Source: Verrucomicrobiota bacterium
GTDB lineage: Bacteria > Verrucomicrobiota > Verrucomicrobiae > Limisphaerales > UBA11358
NCBI GenBank assembly: GCA_014860005.1
Contig: JACZKP010000171.1
Span: 1-52,848, forward strand
Length of the DNA: 52,848 bases
Direction of reading: 5' to 3'
The notes under the pieces were generated by a model, which had not been told where the DNA came from, did no database searches, and worked only from the letters and a program-made list of their open reading frames with translations. This document shows, one piece after another, positions 1-8,102 of this stretch. The number at the start of each line of letters is the position of its first letter. The first letter of the stretch is position 1. Made by a program: the position numbers and the translations under genes.

Positions 1-107
1 CCGGAACAGCCACCGCCGAGGATTACCACATCAGGCAAACTGGTCGAATGAGCCTCTGTAGTGCAGACCTTTTTGATCGCTGGATTGGATGCCAACCACT
101 TGCGTCA

Positions 108-317
108 TCATTCCACCCTGAATAGCGGAAGTCGGGTTAACAGCCGTCGTGGGTGCTGACGAAACATTGGTCTGCCAATAGGAATGGCAATAAACCCCAC
201 AGCCGCAATGCAAAGGGTCCAGTACGCCCATGCCACCGGTCGAATATGAGCACCCGGAGGCACCCAGTAAAACTGGACGGTGATAAGCGCACTCAAAACG
301 TTTGCTGAGAATGCCAA
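108..317 (-). CDS. possible small two-helix membrane protein
   Basis: This is a 69-codon frame opening at a TTG and closed upstream by an in-frame TGA. The translation has two hydrophobic stretches (residues about 4-20 and 29-48) separated by a short polar turn, and a basic C-terminus rich in arginine. I do not recognise a family. The rest of positions 1-398 carries no frame I would defend. It could be a decayed piece of a larger membrane protein, because the other frames here look arbitrary. It lies downstream of the Gfo/Idh gene on the same strand, 81 bp past its stop codon. Treat it as a weak call. Confidence 0.2.
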   Translation of the reverse strand: MAFSANVLSALITVQFYWVPPGAHIRPVAWAYWTLCIAAVGFIAIPIGRPMFRQHPRRLLTRLPLFRVE

Positions 318-398
318 CCATAGCGGCAGACGTCATGGCTGCTGCTGAGACTCTGATATGACTGGGGCCGTGACATGGGCGAAGCCGCCCAACTACGG

Positions 399-1865
399 CT
401 ACACCCTCGCCGGCACCACAAACGGTTTGCGGTAATCGCGCGTGAGCATGCGGTTCGCGGCGCGATTGCCGGTGAAGCGTTCGGTCTTGGGATTCATGTT
501 CAGGAGCGCACCAAGGGTTGCCGGCGTCATTTTGGTGTCCACATTGTTGGCCGCCAGATGCTCTTCCATCCGGCCCAAAGCCTCGCCCAGTTCGGAATTG
601 TTCTTCACCGCGTCGCGAATGCCTTCGGGCGGAAGCTGTTTGCCGAGTTGATAAGAGAGATTCGCCGTGTGGCAAAGCGCGGCTGAGAGATGGCCTTCCT
701 CGGCTTCCGCCGTCAGGTCGGTGCGCTTGCGGCTGCGCACGGCATTGATGAAATTCTCATAGTGGTCGCCACCGCCGTCCCAGCGCTTGATTTCGTTGCC
801 GTCCTTGTCGTAAGCGATGGCCCGCGTGTAGCTCGGATTGACGACATAGCCACCTTCGCAGTCAATGACCACGCCCACGCCCGCGCCGCGGTAGTTGTCC
901 ATTTTCTCGTTGGAGTTGCTGATGGGCAGTCCGCGCACCTCGAACAACAACGGGGCTTTCGCGTAGCCATGATAAACGATTTGCGTGTTGGGCGTGGTGC
1001 CGTCGTCTTCATAACCGAGTCTACCGCCAATGCTCAACGTCACTGGCGCCAATGCGTTTTCGCCCAGCACCCAGCGGGCGATGTCCACCTGATGGACGCC
1101 CTGGTTGCCGAGATCGCCGTTGCCAGTGGGCCAGACCCAGTGCCAATCGTAATGCAGCCGTTTGCGCATCATTGGTTCTTTCGGCGCCGGACCGCACCAC
1201 AGGTCGTAGTCAATCGAGGATGGAATCTCCAGGGGTTTGTCCGCCTTGCCGATGCTGGCGCGGCGTTTGTAACAAAGCCCGCGGGCGCGGAGGATCTTGC
1301 CGAGGTTGCCGGCTTGAATCCACGCGATGGCTTCCTGCAGGCCGCGGCTGGAGCGGCATTGCGAGCCGGTCTGGATGATGCGGTTGTATTTGCGCGCGGC
1401 CTCAACGGTTTGACGACCCTCCCACACGTTGTGCGACAGCGGTTTCTCGACGTAGGAATCCTTGCCCGCCTGCGCCGCCCAGATGGCGCCCAGCGCGTGC
1501 CAGTGATTTGGCGTGGCGAAACCCACCGCGTCAATGTCCGGATTCTCCAAGAGTTTGCGGATGTCGGTGTAGCCCTGGATATTTTCGCCGCGGTCCTTAA
1601 ACTCCTTTACGCCTTTGTCCAACACGTTTTGGTCCGCATCGCACAGCGCTACGACCCGCACGCCTTTGAGTTCGCGAAAGCCGCTGATGTGGCTCTTGCC
1701 GCGTCCGCCAAAGCCCGCCACAGCGACGCGGATGTCTTCGTTGGCTCCGCGCACTCGCACATTCGCGGATTGAGCGGTGACGCGGCTCCAGGACGCCGCT
1801 GTGCTCAGGGAGGCAGCGGTGAGAATGGAGGTTTTGAGGAAGGTTCGGCGATCCATGCTTTTCAT
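399..1865 (-). CDS. exported Gfo/Idh/MocA-family oxidoreductase
   Basis: A 488-residue NAD(P)-dependent sugar oxidoreductase of the Gfo/Idh/MocA family. The N-terminus is a Tat signal (RRTFLK at residues 6-11, then an Ala/Ser-rich hydrophobic stretch), so the enzyme should be exported folded with its cofactor. A Rossmann-fold loop GFGGRG lies at 51-56 and the family EKP motif at 140-142, followed by the long C-terminal alpha/beta domain. It is the last gene of a three-gene operon, 33 bp downstream of the DUF6807 gene. Family members oxidise or reduce ring hydroxyls of sugars. With a DUF1080 neighbour, 3-keto-glycoside chemistry is the likely theme, but the substrate is inferred. Either ATG (residue 1 or 4) could be the start. 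Confidence 0.9.
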   Translation of the reverse strand: MKSMDRRTFLKTSILTAASLSTAASWSRVTAQSANVRVRGANEDIRVAVAGFGGRGKSHISGFRELKGVRVVALCDADQNVLDKGVKEFKDRGENIQGYTDIRKLLENPDIDAVGFATPNHWHALGAIWAAQAGKDSYVEKPLSHNVWEGRQTVEAARKYNRIIQTGSQCRSSRGLQEAIAWIQAGNLGKILRARGLCYKRRASIGKADKPLEIPSSIDYDLWCGPAPKEPMMRKRLHYDWHWVWPTGNGDLGNQGVHQVDIARWVLGENALAPVTLSIGGRLGYEDDGTTPNTQIVYHGYAKAPLLFEVRGLPISNSNEKMDNYRGAGVGVVIDCEGGYVVNPSYTRAIAYDKDGNEIKRWDGGGDHYENFINAVRSRKRTDLTAEAEEGHLSAALCHTANLSYQLGKQLPPEGIRDAVKNNSELGEALGRMEEHLAANNVDTKMTPATLGALLNMNPKTERFTGNRAANRMLTRDYRKPFVVPARV

Positions 1866-1898
1866 AATGTTGGGTGGTTGACGTGAACGGGGCGCAGT

Positions 1899-2912
1899 TT
1901 ATTTGGATTTTTGCGGAACGGATTTGACGTAATCGGCGTAGCGGGCGGCGACTTGGGCCTGTTTCTCGTCGCCTTCGTGCAGGTAGAAACGGTAGCGGAA
2001 TGTGACGCTCTGGCCGGCGGGCACGATGAGATCGCCGGCGTTCTTGTCGGGCAACCGCTCGAAATCATGCCGCCCAAATGGATTGGCGGCGAACAAACCG
2101 TAGTCGCGCACGTGCCACCAGGTGGGATGCCGCGGGTTTTGCGGATGATCAAAAATGGCGACCCCGAGGATGCGACCCTCCACCGGGCCGTAATAATCGC
2201 ACCACGCGGCGCGCTTGCCCCAGGTGGCGCCATCACGGACGCCTTCGCTGTTGACGATGGTGCCCGTGGGTTTGCCGCTATTTTCCTTGTTGTGCTTGAG
2301 GCGCATGGTTTCGTTGAGCCGGATGGCCATGGAACCTTCCTTGGTATCGCCCAGCGTCACCTTGCCGTTGGAAGCGTGAATGGTGATCTCGTAATCGAGC
2401 ACGCGTTCGTTGGCGGGCCGGTTGTAGATGCGTATCGTCAATTCGTCCGTGCAGATCACATCGCCATTCTTCGCCACCCATTTGTTCTTCGAGCGGATCA
2501 CGCCCGCGTCCCGGCCGGATTTGATCTCAATAAAATCGTCATGGACAATCTTCCCGAAATCCCTGGCCTCGCTCCAGAAATCATGTCCGTTCACCGCGCC
2601 ATGTGTGAACCACAGCGAGCGATGATGCGGATGATCGCGGTCTTCGGCGGGCGCTTCCTTCATTGGCCAGTTGCGGGTCAGCGGTGCGGCGCCCGGTCCC
2701 AGGACCGGGTAACAAAATGGCCGCGGCACATCTTTGAACCGGTATTCGGTGAATAGTTGGCCGTTGATTTCGACACGCAGCCGGTCGTCCAATTTGGTGA
2801 TTTGCACACCGGCATTGCCGCCGGAGTTCGCGGTCGGTTGGGCGCAGGCGCTCAACAGCAGGGCCGAACAAAGCAGCGGCGCGTGGGTGAGTTTGAAGAT
2901 TGGGTGGTTCAT
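1899..2912 (-). CDS. DUF6807 (PmoA-like) family lipoprotein
   Basis: A 337-residue secreted protein of the DUF6807 family, often annotated PmoA family although it has nothing to do with particulate methane monooxygenase. A lipoprotein signal ends in LSAC with Cys23 as the acylation site, so it is probably membrane-anchored outside the cytoplasm. The family's His-rich motif HPHHRSLWF begins at residue 94 and is followed by TW/WF-rich beta-strand segments typical of a galactose-mutarotase-like fold. It sits between the DUF1080 and Gfo/Idh genes with 16- and 33-bp gaps, so all three are very likely co-transcribed. In Planctomycetota and Verrucomicrobiota this trio recurs in carbohydrate clusters. 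The biochemical activity of DUF6807 is unknown to me. Confidence 0.85.
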   Translation of the reverse strand: MNHPIFKLTHAPLLCSALLLSACAQPTANSGGNAGVQITKLDDRLRVEINGQLFTEYRFKDVPRPFCYPVLGPGAAPLTRNWPMKEAPAEDRDHPHHRSLWFTHGAVNGHDFWSEARDFGKIVHDDFIEIKSGRDAGVIRSKNKWVAKNGDVICTDELTIRIYNRPANERVLDYEITIHASNGKVTLGDTKEGSMAIRLNETMRLKHNKENSGKPTGTIVNSEGVRDGATWGKRAAWCDYYGPVEGRILGVAIFDHPQNPRHPTWWHVRDYGLFAANPFGRHDFERLPDKNAGDLIVPAGQSVTFRYRFYLHEGDEKQAQVAARYADYVKSVPQKSK

Positions 2913-2928
2913 GGCTTATGCAAGTTCA

Positions 2929-4179
2929 TTAACGGACTTTCTCCAGAATCTCAATATCTTTGAAAAACAATTCGCAGTCCTGGCTGCCGTGGACCTGCAA
3001 CGCCAGCCGGCCTTCGGTGCGGCCTGGATCGTCGAGCAGTTCCGCCGTGCGATAGCCGTTCACGTCCACCGCAATGCGCCGGCCCTGAGCGAAGACGGTC
3101 ATTCCATTCCATTCCTGCGGGCGAAACCATTTCTGCACGTCCTCGGGTTTGGGCTGGCTGACCCACGCGCGACCGTTGGTTTCGTATAATCCGCCGGCAT
3201 CCTTCTCCGCGTCAATTTCCGCCTGAAAGCCGGATACGCCACTGAATCCCTTTTCCTCGATGCGAAAGTACAGTCCGCTGTTGCCCTTGATCGCCTTGTA
3301 TTTCAGGCGCACCACGAAGTCCGAATAAATCTTGTCCGTTACCAAATGCCCAAACTCCTTTTCCTCCTTCGATTGAGTCGCGTGAATCATGCCGTCGGCG
3401 ATCTTCCAATTACCTTTGCCAATGGCACGCCAGCCGTTGAGCGTTTTGCCATCCCACAACGGTTTCCATTCACTACGACCCAGGTCCTGGACCTTGATGT
3501 TGCGGAAGCGCACCTGCATGTCCGCCTGCTTGCTGGAATGAACCTGCAGACCGATGATTCCGCTCAACGTGGTGGCATCCAGATAATCGGCTGCTGGCAC
3601 ACCGTTGACCCAGGTCCGCAACGAGCCGCCATCGCAGGCGATGCGATATTGGTTCCATTCGCCGAACTTGAAGGCGGCCTGCGCAGCAGGCTTGTTGGTG
3701 AGATTCTGCAACCACGCGCGGCGGCCTTCATCATAGATTCCGCCGCTCCATCGGCGATTCGGATTGCTGTCCACTTCGGCCTGATAGCCATGCACACGAC
3801 CGCCGGGGATGTTGAGGGTTTTTGTGCCGTGTTGAAACGTTGTCGGGCGGGCGAAGTACTGGCTGCGAAACTGGATGCCGGAATTGAGCCGCGGATCGGA
3901 CTTCACCTCCAGTTCCAGCACGAAATCACCGTAATCTTTTTCGGTGCAAAGAAAGCTGTTGGGGGTGCCGACCACCGTGGTGCCGACAATACAGCCGTCT
4001 TCCACCCGGTAATCCGCCTGACCGCCCCGTTGCACCCAGCCGGCGAGGGAATGGCCATTGAAGATGGGCTGAGGTTCGGTTGCCGCCATCAGCATCCCGC
4101 CGAAGCAGAGCAGGGGAATGAAGTGCAAAAGCAGTTTGCGCGAAGCCGTCCGACCGTGAAGTAGCGAAGTGGCATCCAT
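2929..4179 (-). CDS. secreted protein with two DUF1080 domains
   Basis: A 416-residue exported protein with two tandem DUF1080 (3-keto-disaccharide hydrolase, concanavalin-like jelly-roll) domains. The first begins with the FNGHSLAGW block near residue 40 and the second with the WDGKTLNGW block near residue 240, so the gene carries an internal duplication. I chose the ATG at 4179 because it places a signal peptide (hydrophobic residues about 16-33) at the N-terminus. The frame stays open to 4305 but that extension has no protein-like character. Characterised DUF1080 proteins cleave 3-keto-glycosides, which fits the exported Gfo/Idh enzyme in the same operon. It is the first gene of the operon. 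Which of the two domains is active cannot be told from the sequence. Confidence 0.85.
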   Translation of the reverse strand: MDATSLLHGRTASRKLLLHFIPLLCFGGMLMAATEPQPIFNGHSLAGWVQRGGQADYRVEDGCIVGTTVVGTPNSFLCTEKDYGDFVLELEVKSDPRLNSGIQFRSQYFARPTTFQHGTKTLNIPGGRVHGYQAEVDSNPNRRWSGGIYDEGRRAWLQNLTNKPAAQAAFKFGEWNQYRIACDGGSLRTWVNGVPAADYLDATTLSGIIGLQVHSSKQADMQVRFRNIKVQDLGRSEWKPLWDGKTLNGWRAIGKGNWKIADGMIHATQSKEEKEFGHLVTDKIYSDFVVRLKYKAIKGNSGLYFRIEEKGFSGVSGFQAEIDAEKDAGGLYETNGRAWVSQPKPEDVQKWFRPQEWNGMTVFAQGRRIAVDVNGYRTAELLDDPGRTEGRLALQVHGSQDCELFFKDIEILEKVR

Positions 4180-4368
4180 ATCTGCCCACAGGGAACATGG
4201 CGGACACGGAATTGACAAGCGAAACTGGTTGCGTCCCCGCAGAGCCCTTCCTCCGCTGCAACAGGGCAACGCTACAGGAGTCGGCCCGCTTGGCAACCGG
4301 GCCAACGTAGGATTCCGGTTTTGATCGCACGCCCCTGTCCGCTTATGAGCGCACCACGACAGGGCTTT

Positions 4369-4593
4369 TCACGCCTCCACCGGCACGACGAGCTTGTCCA
4401 TGATGTAGTCTTTGCGCTCGGGCGTGTTCTTGCCCATGTAGAAGTTGAAGATCGGGCTGGACTCGGCGCGCGGCGCGGATTCCACTTTGCTCAACTGCAT
4501 TTCCTTGCCGATGAATTGCGTAAACAAGTTGGCTTGATTTCGCGAGGCGATTCCGGATCCTTCGCTTCCGGCTTCCTTTTCTTGGTCGCTATG
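4369..4593 (-). pseudogene. decayed topoisomerase IV subunit B (parE-like) C-terminus, copy 1
   Basis: An open stretch of about 75 codons with no start codon of its own, bounded upstream by an in-frame TAA at 4594-4596. It ends with a peptide typical of topoisomerase IV / gyrase B C-termini: QFIGKEMQLSKVE, then FNFYMGKNTPERKDYI and MDKLVVPVEA before the stop. In an adjacent frame just upstream, KPE and EI are spaced as in copy 2, which suggests a frameshift between the GEI and QFIG blocks. The Toprim and ATPase parts are absent. I infer a degenerating duplicate. An intact parE must exist elsewhere but is not in this window. Confidence 0.7.
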
Positions 4594-4808
4594 TTAAGAA
4601 AGCGGCCACATGGGTGACTTCACCGTCGTTCTTCGCCGCGCCGAACAACCCCCATCGCATCCGGTCGGTTCAGATGCTTTCTGACACCTGACAATTGCGC
4701 TGGTGGTAGCGTTGTTCCCGTCCTGCGACCAGATGCGCTCCGGCAAGGTCTTCCCGCAACCAGTTTTCATGGTTGACCTCATGGAGATCGGTTGTTCTAT
4801 ATCGGGGC

Positions 4809-5180
4809 ATGAGAACAGCCCGACAACTCGGCATTGGAATTTTGGGTGTCTCATTCATTGGTGCTGGTGTAGCGGGCTTGGCGGGCCTGATCTCCATCTT
4901 GAATTCCGAGCAGTTCTTCTGCACCTCCGCTGCCTTTTGTTGGGTTGTCATTGGGTGGGGAGTCATGTTCTGTCTCGCGGTGAGGTTTCCCTACGCTTGC
5001 GGAGTCCGGCTGACGGTTGGAGTATTGTCGCTCTCCTGTGCGGCGATTATTGCGGGAAACTTTGCTGACTGCTGCCTTGCCGGATTTCTCGAGCTGCCCC
5101 TGGCAGCCTTGACCGCTGTACTACTTGCGTCAGGCTGGCATGCTCTCGCCCTGAGACGTCGTATGATTCGGCAACACTAG
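4809..5180 (+). CDS. small hypothetical multi-span membrane protein
   Basis: A 123-residue protein with about four hydrophobic segments (near residues 7-28, 34-55, 60-82 and 84-104) and a basic C-terminal tail (RRRMIRQH). I do not recognise a family. An in-frame ATG at 4773 would add 12 residues. I prefer 4809 because the hydrophobic region then starts straight after a short basic N-terminus (MRTARQ). The gene is inserted, in opposite orientation, between two decayed parE-like fragments that share a nearly identical 59-bp block, so the whole 4.4-5.4 kb stretch looks like rearranged accessory DNA. The consistent hydrophobic pattern argues for a real gene, but no function can be assigned. Confidence 0.5.
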   Translation: MRTARQLGIGILGVSFIGAGVAGLAGLISILNSEQFFCTSAAFCWVVIGWGVMFCLAVRFPYACGVRLTVGVLSLSCAAIIAGNFADCCLAGFLELPLAALTAVLLASGWHALALRRRMIRQH

Positions 5181-5217
5181 TCGCAATCCCGCAAGATGCT
5201 CTGCATCCTCTGCTGCG

Positions 5218-5358
5218 TGGACTCGGCGCGCGGCGCATATTCCACTTTGCTCAATCGCATTTCCTTGCGATGAATTGCACGAATTCTTTCGGGCTGATTT
5301 CGCCCAGAACTTTGAACCGCGTGATCTCCGGCTTGCCCTCATCACCACCGCAGCAGAG
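5218..5358 (-). pseudogene. decayed topoisomerase IV subunit B (parE-like) fragment, copy 2
   Basis: On the minus strand this reads as GDEGKPE followed by ITRFKVLGEISPKEFVQFI, the conserved block of topoisomerase IV B / gyrase B (usual form RFKGLGEIsP.EF.qFIG). A one-base deletion then shifts the frame. In the shifted frame it continues GKEMRLSKVEYAPRAES before homology is lost. The block at 5221-5279 matches 4461-4519 of copy 1 with only a few differences, so these are two copies of the same region and not one gene split by an insertion. No start codon, ATPase domain or C-terminal end is present. Confidence 0.65.
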
Positions 5359-5456
5359 TTACCCTGTAAAAACGTGGACTCACTCCGATTGAATCATCGA
5401 ATGACTTCGAGCTTCCGGTGGCTGTTCTCCTGTGCCCAGAGCGATTGATTTTCCGC

Positions 5457-6995
5457 TTAATCAGAACGGTCAATCACCAACAGCGCCGGCGCCATTTTGG
5501 AATCGCCCCTCAAATCCAGCCGCACGCGGCCATCCCTTGCGGTGACGCTCCGGGATTCTCCGTTCACTGACACGACTTGCGCCTGCGGTCGCCGCACCGG
5601 AACTTCCACCGTCGCGTCCCCGGTATTAGCCAGCGGCCAGATGACCCAGACCTGGCTGGCGTTCGGTTCTTCAGCTTCCGGATGCCGAAAGGCGGCGATT
5701 TGTCCCTGAACCACCGTGACTTCGTTGGCGGCCTCCAGCATCGGGAATGGATTCGGCAGAGCGTCCACATAAGCGCGCACGGCTTTTTGCTCCAAAGGCG
5801 AAGCATCCATCACGATTACTTTGCGAATGCCGGCGGCAAAGCCGCGCGTGAAAAATTGGAATCGCCACGCCGCCCGGCGTTCGGCGGAAAGAATGCCGAC
5901 AAAATCAAAGTTCCCTTCCGTGTGCCAGTAATCCTGCTTCCGCGCGTAGGTGAAACCGGGAGAACGCTGCTCCCATTTCTCAAAGACAGCGATCACGTCG
6001 TCGAGCACTTGGCCAATCGTGCGTGAACCTCCAGAGAAAAAGGAATCCAGTCCTTCATAATTGTGGATACTCACGACATCAATGACCGGGCCGAGGGAAT
6101 ACGGCTGGCGCTGCGCCCGGAAGGAGGGTGAACCGCCCAGCGCCGGAGCGTCCAGTGTCGCTTCAAGCCATTTCAACCCATGCGTTCCACCCGCCATACC
6201 CGGCGCCACGATGACGGCCAGCGGATCGGCGGCTTTAATCTGCGCCGCCGCGAGCGTGACGAACTCGGCGTAATCCGCCGCCTGACCTTTCCAATTTGTG
6301 CGATAACTCTCCGGCTCGTTGTCGAGTTCCCAGGCGCGAACACCGAAACGCTCCCCCCAGCCTTCACGCTGCGCCAGCGTGCCGCCGGGGCGGTAACGCT
6401 CCGTGAGCTTCCCGGCAAACTCCACCAGCGCGTCCATGTTCGCCGGGGCGGATTTACCCTTTTCCCGGCGTCCAGCCCAATCGGGCGGCCCGCCCGCATT
6501 CCCGCCCACCACCGGCGCTTGCATCAGCACGTTCAATTCTCGTTCCTTCGCAGCGATGACGAACGCATCGAGCGCCTGCCAGGCGGGTGGGGTTTCGCGG
6601 CTCAAATCCACCGGGCCATCCGGTTCCATCGCGCGCCAATAAACCGGCATGAAGGTCCAGCGCAATCCCATGGCCCGCTCCTTGTCCAGGTCTGGAAGCT
6701 TCGAGCCGCCCAGCATCGCTCCGCCTTTGCCATTCCAGCTTCCCGTGTGTCCGAGATAAGGCGATTCGAATCCATCCAATCCGCCGCCGAGATTCGAGGT
6801 GGTTGCCGGCGCAGGAAGCGGATTCGCGGCCAACGGATAAGACTTCGGCACTTTGCCAAGCAACAAGACGACGAGAACAATGACCGCAACAAACAACAAG
6901 GCGACACCCGCGCAACCGATCCCGCAGCCCAACAACAGGCAGCGACCGCGCCTGCGTTTCGCCGGTTCGTTTCCAAGCTTTGATTCGGAATCCAT
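5457..6995 (-). CDS. membrane-anchored clan GH-A-like glycoside hydrolase
   Basis: A 512-residue protein with a basic cytoplasmic N-terminus (KRRRGR), one transmembrane helix at about 20-47, and an extracytoplasmic TIM-barrel-like domain. WELDNEPES (Glu227) matches the N-E-P acid/base motif at the end of strand 4 in clan GH-A. WHTEGNFDF (Glu360) fits the strand-7 nucleophile. The spacing of about 130 residues is normal for this clan (GH5/GH39/GH42-like). A C-terminal beta-rich segment (about 420-512) resembles the small beta-sandwich that often follows such barrels. The gene is a single unit on the minus strand, divergent from the ABC transporter pair. I cannot name the GH family or substrate. 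Confidence 0.7.
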   Translation of the reverse strand: MDSESKLGNEPAKRRRGRCLLLGCGIGCAGVALLFVAVIVLVVLLLGKVPKSYPLAANPLPAPATTSNLGGGLDGFESPYLGHTGSWNGKGGAMLGGSKLPDLDKERAMGLRWTFMPVYWRAMEPDGPVDLSRETPPAWQALDAFVIAAKERELNVLMQAPVVGGNAGGPPDWAGRREKGKSAPANMDALVEFAGKLTERYRPGGTLAQREGWGERFGVRAWELDNEPESYRTNWKGQAADYAEFVTLAAAQIKAADPLAVIVAPGMAGGTHGLKWLEATLDAPALGGSPSFRAQRQPYSLGPVIDVVSIHNYEGLDSFFSGGSRTIGQVLDDVIAVFEKWEQRSPGFTYARKQDYWHTEGNFDFVGILSAERRAAWRFQFFTRGFAAGIRKVIVMDASPLEQKAVRAYVDALPNPFPMLEAANEVTVVQGQIAAFRHPEAEEPNASQVWVIWPLANTGDATVEVPVRRPQAQVVSVNGESRSVTARDGRVRLDLRGDSKMAPALLVIDRSD

Positions 6996-7412
6996 TGTTG
7001 TCGCGGCTTGTGACCCTCACACCAACTTTGCACGACGGTTTCAATCAATGAAACACAATTGAAGCCGCCAAGGCCGCACCTTGACGGAGCCACCGTAGCG
7101 CGGACTTCCAGTCAGCCGTATCGCGGGTTTCCAACCTGCAGCCCGCACGACATCGCAAGGCCTGCCGATTGGAAATCGGCGATCCAGCAGGTTTGGAAAC
7201 CTGCGCTACGACAAGTCACCGCCCGCTTGATGGAGGTTCCGTCCAGATGCGCCCGGCCGCCAAAGTATTCCGTAATTGAGGTTGGAAACCCAATGCAGTC
7301 ACCTTACGCTGCTCCCCAATGGCCAGCCATCCCAAGCCATCGAATTCCACCTGGCAAAGCGCCGACTTCCTTTGCGACCACTGCCATCCCCAACGAACAC
7401 CCGGAGGAACGA
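6996..7412. other. repeat-bearing intergenic region between divergent genes
   Basis: A 417-bp gap between the divergent GH-A-like gene and the ABC ATPase gene. The frame from 7059 that runs into the ATPase is an unlikely N-terminal extension: its translation has no ABC features until the ATG at 7413. The middle of the gap holds the palindromic element listed separately at 7094-7210. I see no convincing promoter or further gene. Confidence 0.5.
7094..7210. repeat. REP-like compound palindromic element
   Basis: Outer inverted repeats CGTAGCGC (7094-7101) and GCGCTACG (7203-7210) enclose several small palindromes. GCCGATT-gga-AATCGGC is a 7-bp stem with a 3-nt loop. GCAGGTTT-gg-AAACCTGC is an 8-bp stem, and its arm recurs in inverted form upstream as GTTTCCAACCTGC. 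The TTTCCAA/TTGGAAA core matches the hairpin at 38844-38900, so both probably belong to one dispersed family in this genome. Such elements are common between genes in this group of bacteria, and their function is unknown. Confidence 0.6.
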
Positions 7413-8102
7413 ATGAATGACATCACTGTCGAAGCCGTGAACGTTCACAAGAGCTACCTGCTCGGCGCCACGGCGGTCGGCGCGCTTCGGGGCGTGGACC
7501 TGTCGGTGCGGCGCGGCGAATTCGTTGCGCTCATGGGGCCGTCCGGCTGCGGCAAGACCACGTTGCTGAATGTCATCGGCGCCATTGATCTCCCCTCGCG
7601 CGGCACGGTGAAAATTGAAGGCGTGGATTTGCAGTCGCTTTCGGACGATCACCTCGCGGACCTGCGGCGCGACCGGCTGGGAATGGTGTTCCAGTTTTAC
7701 AATCTCATTCCCACCCTCACGGCCCGCGAGAATGTCGAGATCCCGATGCAATTCAAAGGCGCGAAGGCTGCGGCTCGCCGAAGTCGCGCGCTGGAATTGC
7801 TCGAACGCGTCGGGCTGAAAGATCGCGCGGAGCACAAACCCTCCGAGCTTTCCGGTGGCGAACAGCAGCGGGTGTCCATCGCCCGCGCGCTCGCCAATGA
7901 ACCCGCGCTGGTGCTGCTCGACGAGCCGACCGGCGATCTCGACAGCGGCACGGGCGCCGAGGTGATCGCGCTGTTGCGGGATTTGAACCAGCGGGAACAA
8001 GTGACGCTGGTGATCGCCACGCACGACCACTTCATCGCGGAACAAAGTTCGCGAATTGTGAAATTGCGTGACGGCAAAATTGAAACAACGGTCGCCTCAT
8101 GA
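7413..8102 (+). CDS. ABC transporter ATP-binding protein (LolD/MacB type)
   Basis: A 229-residue ATPase that drives the adjacent FtsX-type permease. Walker A is GPSGCGKTT (42-50), the Q-loop Gln follows VFQ near 94, the signature is LSGGEQQR (146-153), Walker B is LVLLDEP with Glu171, and the H-loop His is 204. The Q-loop region VFQFYNLIPTLTARENV and the size are typical of the LolD/MacB/FtsE class, which performs mechanotransmission in the cell envelope and not classical transport. The start is the ATG at 7413, with the Shine-Dalgarno GGAGG at 7403-7407. Its stop overlaps the next start in an ATGA arrangement, so the two are translationally coupled. Confidence 0.93.
   Translation: MNDITVEAVNVHKSYLLGATAVGALRGVDLSVRRGEFVALMGPSGCGKTTLLNVIGAIDLPSRGTVKIEGVDLQSLSDDHLADLRRDRLGMVFQFYNLIPTLTARENVEIPMQFKGAKAAARRSRALELLERVGLKDRAEHKPSELSGGEQQRVSIARALANEPALVLLDEPTGDLDSGTGAEVIALLRDLNQREQVTLVIATHDHFIAEQSSRIVKLRDGKIETTVAS

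Noticed and set aside
31..675. Minus-strand 214-codon frame at the window edge
   Set aside because: Largely overlaps the Gfo/Idh C-terminus in another frame; Arg/His/Gly-rich composition.
690..1886. Plus-strand 398-codon frame
   Set aside because: It lies exactly opposite the Gfo/Idh gene, whose motifs are intact. The translation has no recognisable features.
4369..5358. A single parE gene split by insertion of the membrane gene
   Set aside because: Both fragments contain the same QFIG-KEM-LSKVE region, so they are two copies and not two halves.
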